Assembly (NCBI RefSeq): GCF_015710575.1
Contig: NZ_CP065373.1
Coordinates: 1,612,001-1,676,000, forward strand
Direction: 5' to 3'
Length of the DNA stretch: 64,000 nt
Source: Mycolicibacterium mengxianglii
Lineage (GTDB): Bacteria; Actinomycetota; Actinomycetes; Mycobacteriales; Mycobacteriaceae
Part shown: positions 38,018 through 45,575 of the stretch, one piece after another
Layout: each line of letters begins with the position of its first letter
How positions within the stretch are numbered: the first letter of the stretch is position 1
The notes under the pieces: generated by a model
Told to the model about the DNA's origin: nothing
Databases searched by the model: none
Seen by the model: only the letters and a program-made list of their open reading frames with translations
Translations under genes and position numbers: made by a program

Positions 38018-39103
38018 TCATTGGTAGGTAAGGCGGGCCTTCTTTTCCGCGTACATCAATTCGTCTGCGCGGGCGAGCAATTCGTCGACGGTGCTGGAAT
38101 CGGTGGCGGGTATCCGCATCAGGCCGATGCTGGCCGACAGTTGGTAGGCCCGGGCCGCGGTCTCGTTGACCCGCCGCAACTCCTCGACGAACCGGGCTCG
38201 AAGCTGCGCCGGGTCGGCGTCGGGATCGGTGACCAGGAAGCAGAACTCGTCGCCCCCGATGCGGGCCACGATGTCGGATTCGCGCAGCGTGGCCCGCAGC
38301 ACCGTGGCGACGTCGATGATTGCGGCGTCCCCGACGACGTGACCTTGATTGTCGTTGACCTGCTTGAGGCCATCGACGTCGACGAAGGCCAGCAGGCAGC
38401 TGCGGCCATCACGCCGCGCCGCCGCCAGCGCCAGGTGGGCGTGGAAGTAGAAGCCGCGTCGGTTGCTGATGCCGGTCAGGTCATCGGTGACGGAAATCTT
38501 ACGGATCTCCTCGTTCGCCTGCTCCAGCTCGGCGGTGCGGTCGCGGACTCGTTGTTCCAGCTCGGCGTAGATCTGGACGTTCTCCATGGCGATGGACGTC
38601 GCGTCGGCCAGTGCCTGCAGCAGCGAGATCTCCTGCTCGGAGGGCTGCCGCTCATGGGCCCAGTAGTTGCCGATCGCGCCGACCGGATCGAGCTTGCGGA
38701 TCGGCACCATCACCAGGCTCTTGACGAACGTCGGGCGGTACGCGACGTGCGGGATGCGGTCGTCGACGTAGATGTCGGGGATCACGGCGGCCTCGCGGTT
38801 GAGCATCGCCCAACCGCTGATGCAGATCTGCATCGGGAAGCGGCTGCCCTTCCACAGTGGCTCGATGGCGTCTTCGTCGGCGTAGTAGCACTGGTCGTTG
38901 TCACGCAGGACGAAGGTGGCGCCGTCACAGCCGGTCAGTTCCCGCGCCGCGGTGCGGACGATCTGCTGGACCTCGGGAAGGCTACGGGCCAGCGACAGGT
39001 CGACGACCGCCGCCAGGAGGCGCTCCATTCCGCGGATGTAGGCGGCGTCGGCAAACTCCGGAGACGGCGCGATCGGCATCGGCACCAAGCTCTCAACGCT
39101 CAT
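38018..39103 (-). CDS. GAF-GGDEF diguanylate cyclase
   Basis: A 361-aa signalling enzyme that makes cyclic di-GMP. An N-terminal GAF sensor domain (about residues 25-190) is followed by a short coiled coil (ELEQRVRDRTAELEQANEEI) and a GGDEF domain. The active site GGDEF lies near residue 281, and an RESD inhibitory-site motif stands five residues before it, so product inhibition is likely. There is no EAL domain or membrane segment. ATG 39103 is preferred; the frame continues further upstream without similarity. Confidence 0.9.
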   Translation of the reverse strand: MSVESLVPMPIAPSPEFADAAYIRGMERLLAAVVDLSLARSLPEVQQIVRTAARELTGCDGATFVLRDNDQCYYADEDAIEPLWKGSRFPMQICISGWAMLNREAAVIPDIYVDDRIPHVAYRPTFVKSLVMVPIRKLDPVGAIGNYWAHERQPSEQEISLLQALADATSIAMENVQIYAELEQRVRDRTAELEQANEEIRKISVTDDLTGISNRRGFYFHAHLALAAARRDGRSCLLAFVDVDGLKQVNDNQGHVVGDAAIIDVATVLRATLRESDIVARIGGDEFCFLVTDPDADPAQLRARFVEELRRVNETAARAYQLSASIGLMRIPATDSSTVDELLARADELMYAEKKARLTYQ

Positions 39104-39370
39104 CCACACCCCCGTGCGAGACCTGGTACCCCAGGCTGCGCGGCCGGCGCAGTGAGTGGAGCCTACAACGGGTACGGCAAAGCGGCAGGTGAACCGGAGA
39201 TGTGCTTCACGCCTTTCGCGGATTGCGGTGAGCCAGAGGCTGACTCGGGTGCCGTTCTCGGCGAGGACATGCCCGGCTGCCAGTGCGCTTTTCGGCCCGT
39301 GCGCGGTGGCGGGTGTTACCGTCGGACCGTCCCACCACGGTGCTCTGCTCGCCCGCACATCTGGAGAACC

Positions 39371-39784
39371 ATGCGTACAGCCGGTGCACGTCCGCAATCC
39401 GCTCTCTGGCTCATCATTTCCCGGTGTCTTGCGGTGGCGACCGTCGGTGTTGTGGTCGTGCTGTTCGTCACCGCAGGCGCCGTTGTGCAGGTCCAGCGGT
39501 TCTTGGACATCCACGGGTACGCGGCTATTGCGTTGCACGTGTTCTCCGGCGCACTGTCGTTGTCGCTTCTTGCCCTGGCATCGCAGCGAAAACACGGATG
39601 GTGGGCCGCAGGTCTGGCCGTGGTGCTGTTTGCGTACTCGTTTGTCCAGGCGTATCTCGGCAAGACGGCCAGCCTCTACATGCACATCCCGGGATCGCTC
39701 ATGGTCGCCGCCGCGTCGATCTCGTTGGCGGTCTGGCTGTTGGCGCAGCGGGTCGACGGGCGGAGCGGATCACCGGTGCGCTGA
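39371..39784 (+). CDS. four-helix membrane protein, hypothetical
   Basis: A 137-aa protein with about four membrane helices (LAVATVGVVVVLFVTAGAVV; AIALHVFSGALSLSLLALA; WWAAGLAVVLFAYSFVQAYLG; MVAAASISLAVWLLAQR). ATG 39371 follows GGAG at 39363. It overlaps the convergent regulator gene by 15 bases. No family identified. Confidence 0.6.
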   Translation: MRTAGARPQSALWLIISRCLAVATVGVVVVLFVTAGAVVQVQRFLDIHGYAAIALHVFSGALSLSLLALASQRKHGWWAAGLAVVLFAYSFVQAYLGKTASLYMHIPGSLMVAAASISLAVWLLAQRVDGRSGSPVR

Positions 39785-40780
39785 CGGCACACCCGATTGG
39801 CCGGCCGTGGACTGGAATCGCCTGCGATAGGCGCTGGGGGTGATGCCGAGTTCGCGTTGGAACAACCGCCGCATCGACTCGGGGGACCCGATACCGGCCC
39901 GCTCGGCGACGACCTCCACGGGAGCGTGCCCGCCGGTGAGCATCGCGCACGCCGCCTCGAGGCGGGTGCGGTCGACGAAATGTTGTGGGGTGTGGCCGGT
40001 TTCGGTGAGGAACAGCCGGGTCAGGTGGCGGGGGCTCACGCCGCTGCCGGCGGCGAGTTTCTTCAATGAGTGGTCACCGGCAGGGTGGCTGGTGACGGCG
40101 TCCATCGCCGCGCGCACCACCGCGTTGTCGGTCGGCAGCGCCTCCAGTCGCACACTGAACTGGGATTGATCACCCGGCCTGGCCATGAACACCACCAGGT
40201 CCTGGGCCACCTCGCGGGCCAGGGCAGGTCCGTGATCCTTCTCGATCAGGGACAGGGTCAGATCGATTCCGGCGGTGATTCCGGCAGAGGTGACGAACGG
40301 ACCGTCGGTGACGAACAACGACGCCGCGTCCACGGCTACGTCAGGGAAGCGAAAGGCCAACTGCCTGGCCAGTTTCCAGTGGGTGGCGGCTCTGCGTCCG
40401 TCGAGCAGACCGGTTGCGGCAAGGGGGAAGGCGCCGGCGCAGATCGACACCGTGCGCCGGCTGCGTAGCGCCAGCGCACGGGTTGTGGTGATGAGCTGCT
40501 CATCGCTGATGGTGGCCTGCCAATTCGGCGCGCCCGGGATGAGCAACGTGTCGATCTCGGTAGGGACGTCGGCGGCGCGCATGTCGGCGCCGAGGCGGGC
40601 GCCGGAGCTGGCGACGACATCATGGCCGGTGGTGGAGGCGTGGATGATGCGGTACCCGGCGCCGTTGGTGTTGGCGGAGGCGAAGGCGTCCACGGGGCCG
40701 GTCACGTCCAGCATCTGGATGCCGTCGTAGAGCAGGACCACCACCAGGTGCTCCGGGTGTGCGGGCGGTGCGGTCGTCAT
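39770..40780 (-). CDS. GlxA-family transcriptional regulator (DJ-1/PfpI domain plus AraC HTH)
   Basis: A 336-aa regulator. The N-terminal 190 residues are a DJ-1/PfpI-like domain (VVVLLYDGIQMLDVTGPVDAF; VSICAGAFPLAATGLLDGRRATTHW-type), probably ligand-sensing rather than enzymatic. The C-terminal 100 residues are an AraC double helix-turn-helix (LKKLAAGSGVSPRHLTRLF; VEVVAERAGIGSPESMRRLFQRELGITPSAYRRRF). It is divergent from an HD-domain gene, which is its likely target. Confidence 0.88.
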   Translation of the reverse strand: MTTAPPAHPEHLVVVLLYDGIQMLDVTGPVDAFASANTNGAGYRIIHASTTGHDVVASSGARLGADMRAADVPTEIDTLLIPGAPNWQATISDEQLITTTRALALRSRRTVSICAGAFPLAATGLLDGRRAATHWKLARQLAFRFPDVAVDAASLFVTDGPFVTSAGITAGIDLTLSLIEKDHGPALAREVAQDLVVFMARPGDQSQFSVRLEALPTDNAVVRAAMDAVTSHPAGDHSLKKLAAGSGVSPRHLTRLFLTETGHTPQHFVDRTRLEAACAMLTGGHAPVEVVAERAGIGSPESMRRLFQRELGITPSAYRRRFQSTAGQSGVPSAHR

Positions 40781-40806
40781 GGCTGGTCAGCCCGTCTCGG
40801 GGATGT

Positions 40807-40816
40807 CCACATGTGG
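40807..40816. promoter_or_regulatory. palindrome in the regulator/HD-gene divergent gap
   Basis: Perfect 10-bp palindrome CCACATGTGG, 27 bases upstream of the regulator start, in the 128-base gap between divergent genes. A possible operator; no second copy was seen nearby. Confidence 0.3.
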
Positions 40817-40908
40817 GGCTTTTCTGGCGTCATTCGCCGACGCGCAGTCAGCGGGACGGCGGGATATTCGTAGCAACGGAAGTTCACTGCTGGGAAAGGA
40901 CGAAGAAA

Positions 40909-41547
40909 ATGTCGGATGTGATTGCGGGAGTGCGTATTCCCGACAGCGCGCTGGTCTCCGAGGCCACCGAGCTGATTCGCGACACCACCAACGAGCTGCT
41001 CTTTCATCATTCTCGGCGGGTCTTTCTGTTCGGCAGCCTGCAAGCCCGCCGGCTGCAGATCACCCCCGATCCCGAGCTGCTCTACATCGCGGCGTTGTTT
41101 CACGATACCGGGCTGGTGGCGCCCTACCGGGGAACCGAACAGCGCTTCGAGATGGACAGTGCCGACGCGGCCCGTCAGTTCCTGACCGCGCACGGGTTCT
41201 CCGCTGCCGAGACCAACGTGGTGTGGACGGCGATCGCGCTGCACACCACCCCAGAGGTGCCCTACAAGCTGGATCCGGTGATCGCCGCGACCACCGCCGG
41301 AGTCGAGACCGACGTGCTGGGGATCAACCTGGAATCAATCAACCCCGAGGAGATCGCCTCGGTCACCGCGGCGCATCCGCGCCCGCACTTCAAAACCGAG
41401 ATCCTGCAAGCCTTCAACGACGGTTTCAAGGACCGCCCGGATACCACTTTCGGCACGGTGAATGCCGACGTCCTCGAACATTTCATTCCCGGCTTTCACC
41501 GCACCAACTTCGTGGATGTCATCAAGAACTCTGCGTGGCCGGAGTGA
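40909..41547 (+). CDS. HD-domain hydrolase of the cyanamide hydratase-like group
   Basis: A 212-aa metal-dependent HD protein. Ligands: H in LLFHHSRRVFLFG, HD in ALFHDTGL, and H in AIALHTTPEVPY. This spacing and the ERFEMDSADAARQFL block resemble the fungal/bacterial cyanamide hydratase-like family, whose natural substrates in bacteria are mostly unknown. ATG 40909 with GAAGAAAATG context. It lies divergent from the GlxA-type regulator and overlaps the next reverse-strand gene by 26 bases. Confidence 0.75.
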   Translation: MSDVIAGVRIPDSALVSEATELIRDTTNELLFHHSRRVFLFGSLQARRLQITPDPELLYIAALFHDTGLVAPYRGTEQRFEMDSADAARQFLTAHGFSAAETNVVWTAIALHTTPEVPYKLDPVIAATTAGVETDVLGINLESINPEEIASVTAAHPRPHFKTEILQAFNDGFKDRPDTTFGTVNADVLEHFIPGFHRTNFVDVIKNSAWPE

Positions 41548-42058
41548 CGGGGAGCGGTCCCACATCGGACTGCCGACCCGGCGCCCGTGCGGCGTGTTGC
41601 TGTCCCGGGCCGAGTCCGCGGCGGGCCGCGAGCGCGTCGGTGATGGCGCCGGTGGTGAAGCCATACACCGCCTTGTGCAACACGTCGATCGCCAGCTCTT
41701 TCCGGGGCCACGTCTGCGGTGGTGCACCGACGCCGGTGGCGTTTTCCAGGATCTGATCGTTGGTCAAGCGCAGCACGGTGAATTTCGCCGAGGCCAGGGG
41801 CCCGCGGAGACCGACCTCGGACATCACCGCGCGCAGGATGCCGAGCAGTGCGCCCTGGCCGTAGTGCATCACCCAGTTCAGCACGAGGGGGTGCCGGGTG
41901 GGCTGCTCCGGCATGCGGGTCAGCCTCGCGAGTGTCTGTGCCGGCACGTAGGAATTGGGCCGCCCGGTGAAGCGCTGTTCGATCTTCTCTGCCAGCGTCA
42001 TCACCACCACGCCCGCGGTGCCCGCCACCAGGCCTTCCCACAAAACGTTTCTCGACAT
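41522..42058 (-). CDS. membrane-associated protein, hypothetical
   Basis: A 178-aa protein with an N-terminal membrane helix (LVAGTAGVVVMTLAEKI), a second hydrophobic stretch (HYGQGALLGILRAVMSEVG) and a third near KAVYGFTTGAITDAL. A Pro/Gly-rich tail follows. It is divergent from the DUF2243 gene across 52 bases. No known domain can be named with confidence. Confidence 0.6.
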   Translation of the reverse strand: MSRNVLWEGLVAGTAGVVVMTLAEKIEQRFTGRPNSYVPAQTLARLTRMPEQPTRHPLVLNWVMHYGQGALLGILRAVMSEVGLRGPLASAKFTVLRLTNDQILENATGVGAPPQTWPRKELAIDVLHKAVYGFTTGAITDALAARRGLGPGQQHAARAPGRQSDVGPLPVTPATQSS

Positions 42059-42110
42059 GGGCGGCGGGTACCCGAGCCCGACCCCACGAAACGACCAGAG
42101 TCAAAGGCTG

Positions 42111-42565
42111 ATGACTACCAACCGAACCCACCACGCCCCTGCCGTTCGACAATCGGTGGTCAGCGCAGCGGTATTGGGTGTGGCCTTGATGGCCGCGATC
42201 GACGAGATCGTTTTCCACCAGATTCTGGGCTGGCACCACTTCTTTGACCGCTCCACCCCGACGGTCGGGCTGCTGTCCGACGGGCTGCTGCACACCGCCG
42301 AACTGCTGCTGTTGGTGGGCGGGTTCGTGGTGTTGGCCGATCTGCGACGGCGACAGGCGTTGGCGGTCCGGCACTTCTGGGCGGCGTTGCCGCTCGGGCG
42401 GGTGGGTTCCAGCTGTTCGACGGGGTGATCGATCACAAGGTGCTGCGCACCCATCAGGTGCGCTACGACGTCGAGCTGCTGCCGTATGACCTCGCGTGGA
42501 TCGGGAGCGCGGTGGTGCTCCTGGTGCTGGGTGCGGTGCTGATGGTGCGGGCGCGGAAGGCGTAA
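42111..42565 (+). pseudogene. DUF2243 membrane protein, interrupted by one frameshift
   Basis: Four membrane helices: one near residue 15, one with LLSDGLLHTAELLLLVGGFVVL, and two more in the second half. The first 95 codons (to 42395) encode the N-terminal half including FHQILGWHHFF. The C-terminal half (GGFQLFDGVIDHKVLRTHQVRYDVELLPYDLAW, stop at 42563-42565) is in another frame. One extra G in the run 42396-42398 restores the family consensus LGAGGFQLFDG. DUF2243 genes usually precede ctaG, as here. It is either a true frameshift or a base-calling error. Confidence 0.8.
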
Positions 42566-42571
42566 AAACCG

Positions 42572-43372
42572 GTGCTGCACCATCATTCGGACGTCAATGC
42601 CCTGCCCGTCATCGTGGCGGTGGCAGCGGTGGTGCCGGCGGCCGCGTATCTGGTTGCGGCGTACCGGTTGCGCGGCCGGGGTGACACCTGGTCGCGGTGG
42701 TACGACGTGTCCTTCGTGGCGGGATGCGCCACGATTGTCGTCGCGGTGTTGCCGTTGCCCGGTGCGATGTTCACCGCGCACATGATCACGCACCTGATGA
42801 CGGGTATGGTGGCGCCGCTGCTGCTGGTGCTGGGCCGACCAATCACACTGGTGCTGCGGGTTTTACGACCCGGACCGGTGCGGCGCGCGGTAGTGGCGGT
42901 GGCGCATTCCGTGCCCGTCGGTGTGCTGGTGGCCCCGCCGGTGGCAGCCATCCTGGATCTCGGCGGCCTGTGGGTGCTGTACCGCACGCCGTTGTTCTCG
43001 GCGATGCATCACCAGCCGGCGTTGTCGGCGGTGGTGCACCTGCATGTGTTCGCGGCCGGGGTGTTGTTCAGCTTCGCGATCTGTCAGGTCGACCCGACCC
43101 GCCGGCGTTATGGATTCGGCCTGCGGGCCACCACGCTGCTGCTGGCCGGGGCGGCCCATGCCGTGTTGGCCAAGGGCCTGTACGGCTTCCCGCCTCCCGG
43201 TAGCGATATCGCGCTGCCGGATCTGCACGCCGGCGCCCAGGTGATGTACTACGGCGGCGACGTCGTGGAAATCGCCTTGGCCACGGTGCTCGCTGTCCAG
43301 TGGTACGTCGCGGTGGGACGCACCCGCGCACGCGCGGCCCGTCGCGCCGACTACCCGGTCGCCGGTAGCTGA
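42572..43372 (+). CDS. CtaG-type cytochrome c oxidase assembly membrane protein
   Basis: A 266-aa protein of the caa3-CtaG family, with about seven membrane helices. Histidine-bearing motifs suited to copper handling are seen: MFTAHMITHLMTGMVAPLLLVLGRPITL, HVFAAGVLFSFAICQVDP and DLHAGAQVMYYGGDVVEIAL. It starts with GTG only 6 bases after the DUF2243 stop, and the two are often paired. It overlaps the convergent TetR gene by 22 bases. Confidence 0.85.
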   Translation: MLHHHSDVNALPVIVAVAAVVPAAAYLVAAYRLRGRGDTWSRWYDVSFVAGCATIVVAVLPLPGAMFTAHMITHLMTGMVAPLLLVLGRPITLVLRVLRPGPVRRAVVAVAHSVPVGVLVAPPVAAILDLGGLWVLYRTPLFSAMHHQPALSAVVHLHVFAAGVLFSFAICQVDPTRRRYGFGLRATTLLLAGAAHAVLAKGLYGFPPPGSDIALPDLHAGAQVMYYGGDVVEIALATVLAVQWYVAVGRTRARAARRADYPVAGS

Positions 43373-43962
43373 GCGCCGGTGGCCAGCTCGGCGTACTGCC
43401 GCATCAGTCGCAGGGCGGTCGCCCGGTCCAGCGCCGGGTCGCGCGCGACGATGCGGTAGCCGAAGTAGTCCTCCATGGACATCAGCGTCATGGCGATATC
43501 GCGGGCGGGGGAGCCGAGGCGGAATGCTCCGGCGTCGGCGCCGGCGGTGAGTAGGTCGGTATAGAGGTCGACCTGGCGGTGGTAGATGCCCTGGATGTCG
43601 TGGCGCTGGTCGAGCTCGAAGCCCGCGGCCAGCACGGCCCGCCAGATCGCGCGCCACTCGGCGTCCTCGGGGCCGCTCGGCAGACCTGCGGCGATGGTCA
43701 GCGCCAGCTGGGCGCGCGCGTCATCGGTCTGGGTGGCCAGGGCCAGGCGGGCGTCGTAGAACCGGTCATCAGACCGCAGCGCCAGCTCGCTGAGCAGTTC
43801 CGGCATGTCCTTGAAGTAGTAGCGCACGGCATTGGTGGTCAGCCCCAGCTCAGCGGCCACGTCGGCCAGCTTGAGGGTGGCCAGGTCGTGGCGCTCGATC
43901 AGATGGATGGCCGCGTTCAGGATCTCGCCGCGCCGTTGCACCTGCCGGTTGGGCCGTGCCAT
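43351..43962 (-). CDS. TetR-family transcriptional regulator
   Basis: A 203-aa regulator. The N-terminal helix-turn-helix (RGEILNAAIHLIERHDLATLKLADVAAELGLTTNAVRYYFKDM) is typical; the C-terminal ligand-binding domain is helical. ATG 43962. It is divergent from the DmpA-type peptidase gene across about 70 bases, making that gene its probable target. Confidence 0.87.
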   Translation of the reverse strand: MARPNRQVQRRGEILNAAIHLIERHDLATLKLADVAAELGLTTNAVRYYFKDMPELLSELALRSDDRFYDARLALATQTDDARAQLALTIAAGLPSGPEDAEWRAIWRAVLAAGFELDQRHDIQGIYHRQVDLYTDLLTAGADAGAFRLGSPARDIAMTLMSMEDYFGYRIVARDPALDRATALRLMRQYAELATGAQLPATG

Positions 43963-44032
43963 AGCTCCCCCGTCCCGGTTGCATTCACGCCCACCCGGGC
44001 GCATAGTTCTTTTCCCCTTACGAAAATAACCC

Positions 44033-45145
44033 GTGAACGAGAAGACACCAATGCGTGCCAGAGATCTAGGCGTGGTCATCGGGGAACACCCCACCGGGCC
44101 CCACAACGCCATCACCGATGTGGCCGGCGTGCGCGTCGGCTACACCACCCTCAATGCCGACGGCCCGCCAGCGGTGCACACCGGCGTCACCGTCGTCATC
44201 CCGCATGACGACATCTGGTCCGAACCGGTGTTCGCCGGCAGCCACCGGCTCAACGGCAGCGGCGAGCTCACCGGCCTGGAGTGGATCCGCGAGTCCGGCG
44301 AGCTCACCACCGCGATCGCGCTGACCAACACCCACAGCGTCGGCGTGGTGCGCGACGCACTGGTGGCCGAGCAGGTGCGGGCCCGCGGCGACGGCGTGTA
44401 CTGGTCGCTGCCCGTGGTGGGGGAGACCTACGACGGACTTCTCAACGACATCAACGGCTTTCACGTCCGTCCCGAACACGTGCAGTCCGCGTTGGCTTCC
44501 GCCTCCGGTGGTGCGGTGGCCGAAGGCAATGTCGGCGGCGGCACCGGGATGATCTGCCACGGGTTCAAGGGCGGCACCGGCACCGCCTCGCGTGTCACCG
44601 CCACGTCAACGGGCTCCTACACCGTCGGGGTGCTGGTGCAGGCCAATCACGGCCGCCGCGAACGCCTTCGGATCAACGGCCTGCCCATCGGCGAATGGAT
44701 CAGCCCGGCCGAGGTGCCGTTGCCCGACTATCCGAAGCAGTTCGAACCGGGTTCCGGATCGATCATCGTCATCGTCGCCACCGATGCGCCGCTGCTGCCG
44801 CATCAGTGCGCGCGGTTGGCGCAGCGGGCGTCGTTGGCCGTGGGACGGTTGGGCGGCACCGGCGAGCAGTACAGCGGTGATCTGATGCTGGCCTTCGCCA
44901 CCGGCAACCGCGGCATCCCGCCCTACTCCTGGGATGAGGACGCCGAGGTCTGCCGGCCCGAGGTGCCGCTGAAGATGGTGGCCCCGCAGCTGATGACCCG
45001 GTTGTTCGACCTGACCATCGAGGCCACCGAAGAGGCAATCGTCAACGCCCTGGTCGCTGCGGAGACCGTGACCGGCCACAACGGTTACACCGCGCACGCG
45101 CTTCCGCACGACCTGCTTGGTGCTCAGTTCCAGGAGAACCTCTGA
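44033..45145 (+). CDS. P1-family (DmpA/BapA-type) aminopeptidase
   Basis: A 370-aa Ntn-like, self-cleaving peptidase that removes N-terminal D- or L-amino acids or beta-peptides. Typical blocks are the start GPHNAITDVAGVRVGYTT, EGNVGGGTGMICHGFKGGTG and the cleavage/nucleophile site in PGSGSIIVIVATDAPL (near residue 240), where the serine becomes the N-terminus of the small subunit. GTG 44033 or ATG 44051 are both possible starts. No signal peptide. A TetR gene lies upstream and divergent. Confidence 0.85.
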   Translation: MNEKTPMRARDLGVVIGEHPTGPHNAITDVAGVRVGYTTLNADGPPAVHTGVTVVIPHDDIWSEPVFAGSHRLNGSGELTGLEWIRESGELTTAIALTNTHSVGVVRDALVAEQVRARGDGVYWSLPVVGETYDGLLNDINGFHVRPEHVQSALASASGGAVAEGNVGGGTGMICHGFKGGTGTASRVTATSTGSYTVGVLVQANHGRRERLRINGLPIGEWISPAEVPLPDYPKQFEPGSGSIIVIVATDAPLLPHQCARLAQRASLAVGRLGGTGEQYSGDLMLAFATGNRGIPPYSWDEDAEVCRPEVPLKMVAPQLMTRLFDLTIEATEEAIVNALVAAETVTGHNGYTAHALPHDLLGAQFQENL

Positions 45146-45349
45146 CGTCTATTGCGCCGGCCAGGGACCGCCGGCTGACCGGGCACCTCGGCCCCGTCGG
45201 CATCGTCTTCAGGGTGGTCGCCGCGGCCGCGCCCGGTGACCGTGATCGGCGGCAACATGCCCCTGGCCATGATCCTGTTACTCGGGCTGGCCGTCGGCGC
45301 GCTCGTCTGGCAGCCCTCGAAGCCGCTGGCTCAGAGTCCTCTGGACTGA
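45146..45349 (+). pseudogene. remnant of an APC-type amino-acid permease
   Basis: The first part encodes ARDRRLTGHLGPVGIVF and VVAAAAP, the N-terminal signature of actinobacterial amino-acid permeases. One extra C near 45232-45234 shifts the frame; the match resumes as VTVIGGNMPLAMI from 45236. It then jumps directly to a C-terminal-like helix (LLLGLAVGALVW) and stops at 45347-45349. About 450 codons of the normal gene are missing. It sits between the peptidase gene and the tRNA attachment site. Confidence 0.6.
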
Positions 45350-45406
45350 CTGCTTGGCGCTTGCCCGCGCCCGCATGCGAAAATGACGGCCGCGCGCAAG
45401 CGCTGA

Positions 45407-45483
45407 GGGGCGGTAGCTCAGTTGGTTAGAGCCGGGGACTCATAATCCCTTGGTCGCGGGTTCGAGCCCCGCCCGCCCCACCA
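45407..45483 (+). tRNA. tRNA with anticodon CAT (elongator Met or Ile2), intact at attL
   Basis: Complete 77-nt cloverleaf with encoded CCA. Acceptor GGGGCGG pairs with CCGCCCC, discriminator A. Anticodon loop CTCATAA with CAT at 45441-45443. The T arm has GGTTCGAGCCC. The variable region CTTGGTCG resembles tRNA-Ile2, whose CAT is modified to read AUA, but elongator Met cannot be excluded by eye. Its 3' part is the integration core of the adjacent satellite. Confidence 0.88.
45439..45478 (+). repeat. attL core (40 bp) in the tRNA 3' half
   Basis: Begins in the anticodon loop (CTCATAATCC) and ends two bases before the discriminator (CCGCCCGCCC). It is identical to 56378-56417. Confidence 0.9.
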
Positions 45484-45541
45484 AGTTTTACCAGTTCAGA
45501 GTATGTATGCAGCACTGCTAGCGAGTTAGCTGTACTTTTGT

Positions 45542-45561
45542 GGTCCGCTCACAGTCCGCTC
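45542..45561 (+). promoter_or_regulatory. putative integrase arm-type sites, left
   Basis: Two direct copies of TCCGCTC (45544-45550 and 45555-45561) exactly 11 bases apart, between attL and the integrase gene. The same pair with the same period occurs near attR. Confidence 0.5.
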
Positions 45562-45575
45562 GGTAGTCTCGTGTT

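Noticed and set aside
45214..45429. Stand-alone 71-aa gene before the tRNA
   Set aside because: It reads the permease remnant in a shifted frame and runs into the tRNA gene; the permease explanation accounts for the sequence.
45407..45483. Initiator tRNA-Met
   Set aside because: The first acceptor pair is a full G-C match and the anticodon stem lacks the three consecutive G-C pairs expected of an initiator. Elongator Met or Ile2 remain.
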